Assembly: GCA_010279815.1 (NCBI GenBank) | Contig: QEOQ01000303.1 | Location: 1,057,567 to 1,121,566, forward strand | Direction of reading: 5' to 3' | Source of the DNA: Brachionus plicatilis | Taxonomy: Eukaryota > Rotifera > Eurotatoria > Ploima > Brachionidae | DNA length: 64,000 nt | Part shown: positions 24,371 through 36,087 of the stretch, piece after piece | Position numbering within the stretch: position 1 is the first letter of the stretch | Layout: every line of letters begins with the position of its first letter | Notes under the pieces: model-generated | Seen by the model: the letters and a program-made list of their open reading frames with translations, nothing else | Told to the model about the DNA's origin: nothing | Databases searched by the model: none | Made by a program: the position numbers and the translations under genes

Positions 24371-27066
24371 TTAGAAAAAATTTTATTCTGAATTTTGTTT
24401 ATTTCTAATAGAATGGTGCTTGCTTGGTGAAAAAAATTGGTGCAATCAAAAACCATGCCATTATGCTAAAAAATTTAAAAATACGCAAATTGAACTACGA
24501 CGAAGCAACATATTGAATTTCACAATTAATTTCATCAAAATAAATTCGTGGCATTTTGGCAAAGTTATTATTCATTTTGGAATTTTTAAAACGAAATTAA
24601 AAAACATATATATATTTTTTTCCTTTTATTACTTTTATTTTTAATATCAAAAATTAAAAGAAAAATTATTCAAAAAAATTTAAATAAATTTTTTTTTTCT
24701 AAATATCAGTATCATTTTTAAATTTTATTGGACTTTATTTTTTGATTTAAGTTTAGCCAAAAAATGTTAAGCTGATTTAAGCTAATATTTATCTTCAAAA
24801 GCACATTTCAAAATTGCGTTTTAAATAATTTTAATTTTTGAGCATATAAAAACTCAATGAAAATTAAAGGTAAGAATGAAAAAAAAATATTTTCTAATAT
24901 CAATTTGAAATAAACTAGACCGAGTTTCAAATGCATTCATTCAACATTTTTAATTTAAATTGGAAAAAAAAACTAATTGAAAATTTTACTAAAATTGATT
25001 CAAATAAATTCTACACGAGAATATTCGGGGCCACATTTTTTTCAGTCTAGAATACCAATTCTTTTTCCATATTTACTTACAGTAAAAATCAGAATTTAAA
25101 TTAAAATTTTTTTGTGGATCATGCTCTAGCATTCAAATAAATAAAAATAAGCCTTTTTAGATGTTTGTTGGAAGATTTATACTTTCTAAATAATTTTTTT
25201 TAATTAATTATATTATTTTTAGATTCAAAGCTAGTCTTACTATTATAAATCAGCTTCCATGCCAATTTAAATTATGCCGTTTCATAATGTTAGGATTATA
25301 GGCGCATTATAGCTATTGGAACTGAACTTTCAAAATGGCAGAAAATTTTATTTAAGCAATTAAATTGTCTAAAATTCAAGCCTTGCCTATTTTAAATTCT
25401 TTTTAAATATAGAATTTTAACTCATCAAAAGAATTCGCTTGCATGCCTCCCCAAAGTCTAAAATAATTATCTTTTAGACTGAGCTTGTTTGTAATTTGAA
25501 ACAAGATAATCAAAAAATTTGGGATATTATAGCAAAATTTTTCACTAATTCGGTTTAGTCTTACCGATATAAAAATCTCATTCAATTGTTGAATTTTAGT
25601 TTGGCTGTAAAAGATTTTAAATTAGGCTTAGGAAACACTGAATCTACTGAACATGCATTGAAGAAATGAAGAAGCTTTTAGATTCTGGGACTATCCAAAA
25701 GTGAATTTATGGACTGCAACAGAAAGCATGCAAAGTGTCCCAGCTCGCTTTAAACCGAGTTAATTCAAACGCGGATCCCTAGAGTTTTGCAATATTAATT
25801 TGGCGTGGGATTTAGCATGCCAGCATTATTTTATACAACGCCATTTGAAATTTCAGCGCTTTTGCTTAGACTTGTACATTTTAAACATTTAAAAAAGCTT
25901 CAGGATTCAATTTAAACAATTCTTTGATTTTAAGATAAGGTCATACTGCTTGTTATACAACAATTTTTTAATTCAAGGGTAGTGCACATGAAAAATTTGG
26001 TTGGGTAGTGAACATTGCTTCTCACTATAAAAAGACTGGTAAAATTAGTTAGAATTGTTATTTAGAAATTTTTTTTTCAAAATTATTCTTATCAGCTAAA
26101 TCTTTGAACAAAAGAAGCAAATATCTTAGTTTAGTTTTTCACGCTTTTAAGACACTCTTTTCATTAGTTTTGTTTCGAATTAGGAATTTTTCGACAACAT
26201 CATGGCTACTTTTTGTCTAGAAACTCAAACAAATTTAAAATTTGAACAGGCCCGTTCAAAAAACACAATATCTTAATGTAATTTAGTTATCTAACTTTCC
26301 TCAAATTTTTCTCTATCTTATCGAGCGACTTGAAAAATATAGAACTAAAAGATACCTTTAGATTTCTTATATGTTTAAGCACTTTAAAATTTGGATTAAA
26401 CTTGACAAATAACTACTCTAGTATCATTTTTTCTCATTGATAAAATTATCAATTAAAAAATTATTGTCTTGATTTTCCTTAAGATTTTTTTAGACAAAAA
26501 AGTTATCTATATTAAGCAAATGCGTTGGATTTTATTAGCTAATTATTTTCATGATATTTGCAATTTTATTGCAAATTTTTTCACATTTGGCTTCCAGTAA
26601 TAAACTCATTCATAATTTCTAGAATTATTTTATCTATTTTTACTCACATGTTCTAACTCGATGATTTAAAAGCCAATTTTTTTCTTTCTCAAAGCTAAGT
26701 TTATATTTTTTTTCAATTTTTTGTAAGACTAGCAAGCAATTTAATTCAATTTGAAATTGAGCAAAATATTCATTTTTAAATTTAAAACGAGCTTAAATAT
26801 ACCATTTGTTTACCAGAAAATTTGATAAGATATTTTTTTAATAAATAAAAGTTATTTTTAAAATTTGTCTTATGATTTTAGAAAAAAAAAAGTTGATTTT
26901 ACGTAAAAAAGTTTTTTTCAGTATCACAAGATAAAACTGAGTCTTAAATTTGATTTCGAAATAATCAGCTATAAATAATAGTAGACCTAAAGGTTCCTGT
27001 CCTCATAACAAGCAGGTTATTATAAGAATTTTAATTTCGAGTCTTTAATTTTTAATTTTGTATCAA
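24371..27066. other. Intergenic, nothing recognised
   Basis: About 2.7 kb between receptor copy 2 and the phospholipid enzyme gene. A 74-codon frame right after the receptor stop has no family resemblance and poor composition, so I leave it out. The stretch at about 25640-25860 is slightly GC-richer but stop-ridden in all frames I read. Confidence 0.45.
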
Positions 27067-29055
27067 ATGGATCCGACTAATGTACCATTTGAATTAATTT
27101 CTTATCGAGGTTTTCTAAAATCTCTAGACGGAATCAAAAAAGGTAATTTATTTTTTTTTTTGAATATGCTTAACAAAAATTAATTTTAGGTATTTTCTCC
27201 ACTAATGAATCCGAGGCACAGCCAGAATCTGGTGAGGAAAAGATTAGCCGCAACAGCAACAAAAGCTTTTTCAGCAACCTGACTAAGGCAATGAATTTTT
27301 TGGAAGGCTTTCTTTTCATGATGGTAAACATGATTGTTCAAAAAATTTAGACTTTTTTTCTTATTCAATTGCTTTAGATGAATATGTATGATAACTACGT
27401 ATACTCACCTCTCCAGAAAACACTATCTCCAATTGTCAGGATAGTTCCGAGGTATTTAAATTTCGGTCAAAATATAAAAATCCCAATTTTTACTGCAAAT
27501 ATAGTGACATTGGCCCGAACTTTTCTTGTTATTCCGATTGCCTGGTTTTTAAAGTAAATTTTTTTAAATTTAAGTTAAAATATTTGTAAAAAATAAACTA
27601 ATTTAGATATGATTATAACATGATGGCATTTTTGTGTGTTGTATTTCATGATTTTTTAGATCATCTTGATGGAATAGTTGCTAAAGTACAAAAATTAACT
27701 TATCCTAATCATGATGATCCGATTCTAGGGGGGTTTTTAGATGCGTTCTGTGACAAAATTGTCAATGTGCTAAGTATTTGGACAATTTTACTAGCAACTA
27801 ATTTTGATCTAATGTCACAAAACCAAACCCTTGTGTATCTAGCTGTGTGTTACGGTGTAATTGCTTACGAAACAATTTTAGGTGTTGTCAGAGTGCAAGA
27901 TTATTTTTTGGCCAAATTTAAGAAGTAAAATGAAAAACAAGGCAAAATTTGAAATTTAAATCTAAATTTTAACTTCAAAAAAGGGATTTTAAAATTGATG
28001 GAAAAAAGAGCAAAGACTTATCAGAATCAAATTCAAAATCGGTAACAGCTGCATCAATGGAAGGCAAACTCAAGGAAAAATTAGAGTCAACTGGAATTGC
28101 ATTTTTGTGCTTAGCTGTTTCTAAAAATAGTTCTAGTCCAATATCATCAAATAGTAATTTTACAATTTTAATTAAATAAAATAGCTTGTTTTTAAGAATA
28201 TTTTATTTTAAAGGTGGTTTAGCAGGAATGATTTGTTTAATCTTAACATTGAGAATGGCTCATAAAAGTCTTGCTGTTAAAATTAGAGCAAGATCTGAAA
28301 TGAAAAATAAATTGGCAAAAATGTCCAAAAAAAATTCAACTTCGGCAGAAAATCTTTTAGAAATGATAAATAACAGTAATCAAACAGTTCATCCAGACTT
28401 TGAAAATGCTGAAATGAAAATGGTTGACATAACAAACAACAACATTACTGAGCAAAGCACCATGTATCATTACCAAAAGAGAAAAAATTTGTATCTGGAA
28501 GATCAAAACATTAATTTAAAAAGAGAATTGGAAAAGATAGAAAAAAAGACTGCATCAGACAAGATTCAAAAGCAGCATTCAAGCGTAAAAGTAAGAGTTG
28601 ACAACAGAGTTGACAAAGTATACACCATTGGCTGTTTTGACTTGTTCCACTTTGGTCATGTAGAACTGATAAACAGAATGAGAGAATTGGGCAAAAAAGT
28701 AATCATTGGTGTTCATGATTCGAGGAGCATTTACAAATTGAAAAAGAGAGTGCCAGTAGATAGTACTGAGAAAAGAATGATGAACGTGAAAACAGTGGCT
28801 GACGAGGTTTTTTGCATTGCAGGCTGTGATCCTTCAAATTTTATGTCCTGCATAGTTAATCTAGGAAAGAATGAAACTGCTTTGTATGTTCGTGGTGATG
28901 ACATGCCTGATTTTCCGTCGAGAGAAGTGGTCGAAAGTTTGATGCCAATCAAGCTTTTGCCCTATACCGAAGGTGTAAGCACAACCAAGCTTCGTAAGGA
29001 AAAGTACTCTCACATAGCTCCAGATGATGAGGAATATTTGGATAAAATAAACTAA
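27067..29055 (+). CDS. CDP-alcohol phosphotransferase fused to a cytidylyltransferase
   Basis: Six exons (27067-27142, 27190-27323, 27378-27553, 27607-27924, 27984-28153, 28214-29055) encode 571 residues. Residues of about 110-260 form a membrane CDP-alcohol phosphotransferase domain: TANIVTLARTFL, then the catalytic HDFLDHLDGIVAK followed by GGFLDAFCDK. This is the D-x2-DG-x2-A ... G-x3-D-x3-D pattern, with Lys replacing the usual Arg and a spacer about five residues longer than canonical. A further hydrophobic segment (GLAGMICLILTL) and a polar linker lead to a C-terminal cytidylyltransferase domain: YTIGCFDLFHFGHVELINRM with the HxGH-type motif HFGH, and GVSTTKLR near the end. Known families would make a CDP-alcohol (cytidylyltransferase) and then use it (phosphotransferase), so one polypeptide could perform two consecutive steps. 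The substrate (ethanolamine, choline, glycerol or other phosphate) cannot be read from sequence. Confidence 0.85.
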
Positions 29056-29478
29056 AATATTTTTTTGCTCTATATATTTTAATTGTATATTTCATATACA
29101 TAGTTTTAATTATTATTTTTTTTGTGATAACTAAAGTATCCGCCTTGCCACATGCATTTATTGAAAAATTTGAACATTTATTTTAGACTTTTTAAGAAAT
29201 TAGTTGTTTTTTTTTTTAATTTTTTTATTTTTAAAAAAATAAAATCTTTTAAATGGAAGTTTTTTTTACTTAGAATCATCAAATATTTTATTTGAATCCT
29301 CATAATTAATACATTTATGTATAAAAAGATTTATTTTAGATTTTTTAAAAAATTAGTTGTTTTTTTTATATGAATTCTTTTTAATTATTTTTTTTAGATC
29401 TGGATAGAATTTTCTTACTTAAAAACGTAAAGTAAATAAAATCTGATTAAATTTTGGTTTCTAAGAGCAATGCAATTA

Positions 29479-29888
29479 GTGTCAGATCAAACCGGTCCAT
29501 TTCACGGACGGTTTTTTGCGGCCATTTGACCAGTCAGCTTGACGGTCTAAAATTTTGACCGTCAAGCTGACCGGCCAAAAATAAACGGGCGGCCACTAAA
29601 ATCGTGAAATTTTGGCGAAAAAATTTAGAAAAAAATATTAATTTTTTTGTAAAAAAAGTTGACCGTATTTTTTGGCGATACAAAATTTTGACCGCCCGCC
29701 AAAAATTTGTCCGTATATTTGACCACCCGTTTTTTTCTGACGGGATTTTTATACGGTCAAATATTTAGACCGTTCAGCTGCCCAGCCAAATGACCACCCG
29801 CTATTAAGTTGCCCGGCTAATACGGACACGGTCACGGTTTCTGAAAATTTTGGCCGATTAAGTGTCCGCTTGTCCGGATCCCAACAAT
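29479..29888. repeat. GC-rich dispersed repeat, copy 2, with internal hairpins
   Basis: A 400-bp GC-rich island full of GACCG, CGGTC, CCCG and GGCCAAAA words. It contains a perfect 14-bp hairpin, TCAGCTTGACGGTC (29534-29547) and GACCGTCAAGCTGA (29557-29570), with a 9-bp AT loop. The right end CCGGATCCCAACA mirrors the left end of the copy at 1580 (TGTTGGGAACCG), implying a common terminal sequence. No coding frame is seen. It is likely a non-autonomous mobile element made of nested short inverted repeats. Confidence 0.65.
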
Positions 29889-30118
29889 AAGGCAAATTAA
29901 TTTTAGGACTGGTCTCTTTAAAATTTTTTCTGGGTTACTTAATTAGTATCTTTAATTTGGCTGTTTTTCATTGAGAAAACTTTACGCTGATCTCAGAATA
30001 TTTTATTAATTTTAAAATTAAGTAATTGTTAGTAATTGTTAAGGGGTTCATTAATTTTTTTTAATATGACATATTAAAAAAAATTAACTACCGAACTTAA
30101 TTTTATTTTTTTTAAATT

Positions 30119-30166
30119 AACTTACCGAACGTGATATTTTTTTTAATATATCACGTTCGGTAAGTT
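30119..30166. repeat. Perfect 19-bp hairpin
   Basis: AACTTACCGAACGTGATAT (30119-30137) is exactly reverse-complemented at 30148-30166, with a 10-bp T-rich loop. A related partial copy (TTAACTACCGAACTTAA) lies just upstream at about 30083, so the hairpin may be one part of a larger palindromic element. Confidence 0.7.
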
Positions 30167-30541
30167 GCCTCTGATAGTTCAGTTTTCGGTCGCAATCTTT
30201 AGGGTCGTGTAGATTTTAATATACTCACTGTATTATATTACTAGAAAGTAAATTTTTCGAAAATTTGCTTTATTATAATCAAACCTAAATTTACATCATC
30301 GAGCTCTACCAAATCATGAAATAAGCTAATATACAAAGGACGTCAGTAAAATTTGCCAAAAAAATTGGGAAAATTTCCACAAAATAAGTATAATTTTACA
30401 ATATAAATAAAAAAATAACTAATTTGTAAAAACCCAACTAAATCATTTAAATTACCACTAAAGAGATACGCTGGCAACTATTAATTGATTTTAATAACAA
30501 ATTCAATCAAAATACTACAAATTTAATAAAAACTTAACTGA

Positions 30542-30727
30542 TTAAATTATATACTGAAAAAAAACATTTTTGACGAATCGGTAAAAAAACAGTTATCCTC
30601 TTCATGGCTACAACTGGAACAAAAAGTCAAAACAAATTCAATATTTCAAAATAAAACTTCAAACAATATTATCAAAAAATTTTGTGGCAATTGTGGTTCA
30701 AAAATGCTTAAAAAAAGAGTCTTTTAG
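30542..30727 (+). pseudogene. Possible zinc-ribbon protein relic
   Basis: An open stretch ends FCGNCGSKMLKKRVF, then an in-frame TAG at 30725, then CPGATKK. The C-x2-C ... C-P-G spacing resembles half of a zinc ribbon, with the TAG standing where an aromatic codon (TAT/TAC) would fit. No flanking exons were found. It may be a decayed mobile-element or gene fragment; confidence is low. Confidence 0.25.
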
Positions 30728-32569
30728 TGTCCTGGTGCAACAAAAAAATAAATTGATTTTTCTGATATTGATTTTTTTTTACTTAATTTGTTAAATCTTA
30801 ATCAAAATAATTTTTTTTTCTATTAAATTTGTCACTTTTCTTTTATTGATTCTTTTTATATCTGATTAGGAATGATATACTAAATAAATTAAAAATAAAT
30901 TAAATCAATCACGAAATTATTATATTAATGTTGATTTTATATAGATTTGTGGTAAATTTTACTCTTTTTGTGGTTTCAAAATATTATGGCTCAAATACAA
31001 ATATATCATCACTGTTAATGATTTTTAAATTTAATTTTTTTATTAAAGATTTCTTTTGCAGATTATTAAATTATTTTGGGTATGAGATATCCCTTTTTTT
31101 ACTGAATATTGGTTTCAAATTTGGTATTTTCTTAATATTACAAATTTTAAATGTTAAATTCCTTTGAAATGTCGAAGGATTTAAAATCTTTCTAATTTAA
31201 TACCTTACTTGGTATATTATTCTTACATTTTATAAATTATTTTTAATGATTTATATTGTGCTGACCTATAATTTAAAATTCTAAAAATACTTATAATTAT
31301 TCCAATATAATTCAATGTAAATTAATACTGTCAATTCAAATATTTTATTATTTAAATAAATTTTGTTTTAAAAAGTTAATTTAGAATTGGAATATTTTTC
31401 TTGGAATTATCCTTAGGCTATTTAAACAAAATAATTTATGTCTGAATATTCTAAAAAACTGAGTTATTTATATTTTTGCATTTTTAAGGTTTTGTCCAAA
31501 GTATAGTTTATGAATGATTCGATTTTTTTAATTTTTATATCATCTCTCATTAAGTTCATTATATTTTGATTAGATTCATATTTTAATGATATCCAAATAT
31601 TTGGTAAGCATCTCAAGAGCCAATATTTATCTAATAAAGCTAATTCTTATATTTTTAATACAAATATGAGTTTACAATGTTTTTATTATGTTTAAAACAA
31701 ATCTTTAATAGAATATAATTTAGAAACTTTACGGAAACTTTACTTTTTTTATTAAATTTTCTTATTTATTAGTACTTAGTAAAAAATGCAGCCCTCATAT
31801 TTAAATTCATAATTATCTGTCTCGCTTTTAGTTTATTTTGAATTTAGTTGAAGTGTTTTTGAAGTTTTTTGTTGAGGTTAATTACTCTTGCCAAAGGTTA
31901 TTTTATTGTCTTGATTTAAAATAATAATTGACCAATTGACTTTAAATAAAATACTTTTATTTTGTAGACCTTCTTTTAATCAAGTTTTGTAAAGATTAAA
32001 GCATTTTTTGATTTGCCATAAATTTAAACTTAGATAAATCATAAAATGAATAACATTTTATTCATTTTTTAGATAATGCTTGCAATTTTAAATTAATTCA
32101 AAAATGCTTTTTTGAGTTTTTTTTTTTAACTGTGCAAAATTTCCAAAACTTATTTAAGCCAAATGCATATTTTAATTAAAATCTATGCTAATTTATTAAA
32201 ATATTTAGAGTATCGAAATGCGTTTGGTAAATGAAAACAATTCTTTCAATTTTTCAAGTAGTCAAATAAAAAACACAAAAAAGCAACAATACTTGCACTA
32301 CCAGAAAAATATTTCAAAATTTCTAATAATTTATATAAATAAAATTCTATTAAACCTTTTTACTATTAAAAGCGTTCTATATCAATGTTTCCTTCATTTT
32401 TTTATTTAAATAAACTACTATCCAAGTTTATCTTTCATTATAAACAATTTTTCTAAATTAAAATCATTTAAGAGGTTTTTCTACTTTATTTTTTAATTTA
32501 TTAGAATCAAGTTTCTTTTGTTTAATTTGGCTATTCAAAATTTACCATTTTATTTAGATTTTATAAAAA

Positions 32570-34451
32570 ATGAAAAGTTTGACCAATATTGAAGATGAAT
32601 TTGCCAAGTACGAAGAAAATCATATGTGGCGAGAAGTTTATCAGGCATGTTAACAACTATGGTTCTCTAATGTTATTTTAATTAATAAAAATAAATTTAA
32701 GGAAGTGCGCGAAGCTGATGACATTTTCAATTTGACATGCAACTATGCTCGACAGCCTTTTAATCTGAGGTTAAATCGTTACAGAGACATTTTACCATGT
32801 AATTTTTAATAAAACTGGTCAATTTGTTAAGTTCTAGAATATAAAAAATTTTAGATGATCATTCAAGAGTAAAACTCAAAAACTCTGAAGAAACAGACTA
32901 TATCAATGCCAATTATGTTGAATGTGAACAAGCTAATCGAAGATATATTTTAGCTCAAGTGAGATATCTGCTAATAAATAATTTCCTAAAATTTATTTTT
33001 TTATCAAGGGACCACTAAAAACCACTTGTGAGCATTTTTGGCAAATGATTTGGGAGCAAAATACCAAAGGAGTAATAATGCTAAATAAACTTATAGAAAA
33101 AGGAGCTGTAATAATTTTTTTAAATTTAGTTAGTATTTTTAAATTTATTAAAAATTTAGCCAAAATGTGAAATGTATTATCCCAATGTGGATGAAGAAAA
33201 CTGTGACTTTACCTTAACATTTGGTAAATTCAAACTCAATTACATGTCAGAAAAGCCATATCAGGATTTCACAATTAGAACCATTGAATGTGAAAATTTA
33301 GAAGTAAATTAAACAAATTTATTCAAATAATGGAATTTATTTCATCTAAAAAGCAAAAAGAAAAACGTCTGATTTATCATTGTCATTTTACCAGTTGGCC
33401 AGATTTCGGCGAACCAGACTATACAGGAACTTTTTTAAATTTTCTAAATGAATGCAACAATCTCGATCTGTTTAATATTTCTGTGAATGGTCCATCAGTA
33501 GTGCATTGTTCGGCTGGTGTGGGAAGATCTGGAACTTTCATTCTGGTTGATTCAATGCTTCAATTAGTAAATAAAGAATTTTAATTTTTTTCTATCAATA
33601 AATTTCATTTAATTTTTTAGTATAAAAAATTTGGTGATGATTTGGCCATAAACGCTCTGGAATTACTGAAAAAATTTCGCTCAAACCGAATGGGCCTAGT
33701 TCAAACTCAGCATCAGTTAAAATTTGCTTTTATGGCAATAATAGATGGTATTAGAATTTTGCGAACAAATTCAAATACTTTGGAAAGCTTTGTCCCAAAC
33801 GAAGAGCTGAATAGCATCGAAACAGAAAGCGACAGTGATTCTGATAATGATTTTTATGAGGATGATGATGTCAGCAAGAAATTTGTCAGACCTGGGACAG
33901 CCAAGCGTGGAAAACGGTCTAATTTGAGCAAGAAATCAAAAGTTCATATCGAAAAACTGCGAAAAAAACAGATGGACAATAAATTAACTATTAAATTAGA
34001 TGAACCAAATAATAATTTAGTCAAAGAGCATTCATCTGACACAAATTTTGACAGTTCAGACTTAGAAAAATCCGAGGATGAGGACATACCATTTGCAGTT
34101 AATAGATTAGATGTACAAACTGTGAAGATAAATCAACCTAGAAAGCCAGTTGAGCCTTTGATTATTCCCAAAAGTGATGATTCTGCTGATGAAAAATCCA
34201 AAAAAGAAATTGAAATCAAGAATGAAATTAAGAACGAAATTTTAATAGATAAATTTGAGGTTCACAGTCCCAGAATATCAGAGAAAAATCAGCGTATTTC
34301 TGATTTAGTTAAATCAATGCGAGAAAAACAAATTAAGCATGAAAAACGCTCAAAGCTTATGTCTGATCTTAAACCGTATATTTACGGCGGAGCTGTTTTA
34401 CTCAGTGGAATCGTCATTCATCAGCTTTACAAGACTCTGGTCTCCAAATGA
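32570..34451 (+). CDS. PTP1B/TC-PTP-type tyrosine phosphatase with membrane tail
   Basis: Seven exons (32570-32644, 32702-32798, 32855-32958, 33009-33107, 33160-33303, 33354-33566, 33621-34451) give 520 residues. The N-terminal MWREVYQEVREADD and LRLNRYRDILPYDHSRVKLK match PTPN1/PTPN2. The pTyr loop reads TDYINANYV, the WPD loop is SWPDFGEPD, the catalytic P-loop is VVHCSAGVGRSGTF, and the Q-loop region is MGLVQTQHQLKFAF. All catalytic residues are present. The C-terminal 190 residues are acidic and Lys-rich, ending in a single hydrophobic segment (IYGGAVLLSGIVIHQLY) just before the stop, as in the ER tail anchor of PTP1B. It likely dephosphorylates receptor tyrosine kinases or JAK-type targets from the ER face. 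The first intron appears to start with GC (CAG|GCATGT), the only donor keeping the frame. Confidence 0.92.
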
Positions 34452-36087
34452 AAATCAAACATTGACACATCATTTTGTTTAGTTTTTATTTTAATGTAAA
34501 TTTTTTTAACAGTGTATGAAATCAATCGTAATTATAAACCTAAAAACCGGTCAAAAACGATTTTAAATTGGATAAAAACGATTCGAGGATAGAGAATAGT
34601 TAAAATGGACACTAATTTATTAAAATTAGATACCTGTTTTTTAATGTTTTTTTTAAGTAAAATCGAGGTTTTTCACAACTATTTGCTCAGCAAAATATTA
34701 TATAATTTCAAAGAGTATTTTTTACTCTATGCAAAACAGACTCAGATACTTGAATTCCATTTCAAGTTTTTTGTTAATCAAAAATGGAAATGCAAGTTTT
34801 TTTTTAAGTTTTGATTGTCAAATCAATGATTTAATTCATGATGGTTATTCAAAAAAAATATTTTTTCATTACATTTTTTATTTTCTTTTCTCGAAATTTA
34901 ATTTTAGTAGTTAGTATTGTAGGCTTCTTTTTTGATAAATGAATTTTCTGTTAGGAAAATGTACAGATTATTCTCATTTCTATTTTGTAATCGAACCAAA
35001 ATTTTGATAAATAAAATCTTTAAAAATTATTTTGTTTTTGAAAAATTATCTTCTTTTGAAATATCTCCGATTCCTAAATTGCTTAAATCTACCATTACAT
35101 TCAATTTTATTATCTTTAAATAAAAACACAATCACTCTGATGGTTCTAATTCAATCATTTATTTATTTATTAAAAAAGAATTGAGGGGTAGACTCCAGGG
35201 CACGTCCGAATGGTTCAAGACCTTCGTATGAACACTCATGCAAAAAAAAAAAAAGAAAGCAAAAATTGTTATAAAAGAAAGTACTCGAATTAAATTAGCA
35301 CAAAAAAATTCACATAAATTTTTTTTTTATAAATAGAGCGAAAATTTTTAAAACTAAATAAAAAATATATATGAAGAAGATAAAAATTTAAATTATTGTT
35401 TTCATTAATTTTAATTTAATTAAATTTTTAAATAAGTGTATTTATAAATTGTAAAATAATTACTGGCATCTTTTATTTTTGAGAGAAAGAAAATGCAAGG
35501 AATACTGACTAAATCTATTATATTTTCGTAGTTTTATAAAGAACTGGAAACTGATATTAAATTAGATATTGAGAAACCAATTAATTAAGTTTCTTAAATT
35601 GCTATTGTCATAATTCCCTGCCGAAATTGTCATGAGAAAAAAAATGATCATTCATTTAATAAATCAGACCAAAAAACCTGTGATCAAGTCTTGAATACTT
35701 CTAAGGCATCAAAAAAAAACAAGATGTCTGGTCTATTATTGTTATTTATCAATTTTTAGTATTTAAATTTTTTTTAATTAAAAAATAAAGGCGATTCGTG
35801 TATTCAGGATTCACAGTGATAAATTTTAATTTAAAAAAAATTCAATTTATTTTGAAGTACTAAAAGCAATACTTTTCTTTTGTTCCAAGAGAAAAAAATT
35901 AAAATCTTTTAAAATCTTTGATTATGTTGCTCACATAAATTTTAATTTACAATTATTAAAAAGAGACAATTAAAAAAAAATCTTAAAATATTCAAATTTA
36001 AATTAATTTATTTTACCTAAGTGAAAAAATTAATCAAAATATACAGATTTACATAAAAAAGTCTTAATTGTTTATACGACTAAGATT
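34452..36087. other. Intergenic, nothing recognised
   Basis: Convergent gap between the phosphatase (plus) and the innexin (minus) 3' ends. It is AT-rich, and several short open frames at 34600-35120 lack family resemblance. Probable 3' UTR sequence of both genes lies at the edges. Confidence 0.5.

Larger units (their letters stand above)
29056..32569. other. Intergenic region with repeats
   Basis: About 3.5 kb. It contains the GC-rich repeat at 29479-29888, the perfect hairpin at 30119-30166 and a possible zinc-ribbon relic at 30542-30727, all listed separately. From about 30800 to 32500 the sequence is very AT-rich, and the open frames there (for example 30928-31167) are composition artefacts with no family resemblance. 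Acceptor-like TTTATTTAG lies 12 nt before the phosphatase start. Confidence 0.5.

Noticed and set aside
24420..24644. 74-codon frame just after receptor copy 2
   Set aside because: No resemblance to any family and lies in probable 3' UTR.
30928..31167. 79-codon hydrophobic open frame
   Set aside because: Phe/Leu/Ile-rich composition is what AT-rich noncoding DNA gives; no motif, no splice partners.
34605..35123. Overlapping short open frames after the PTP gene
   Set aside because: Overlap each other in different frames, no motifs, very AT-rich; probably 3' UTR and spacer.
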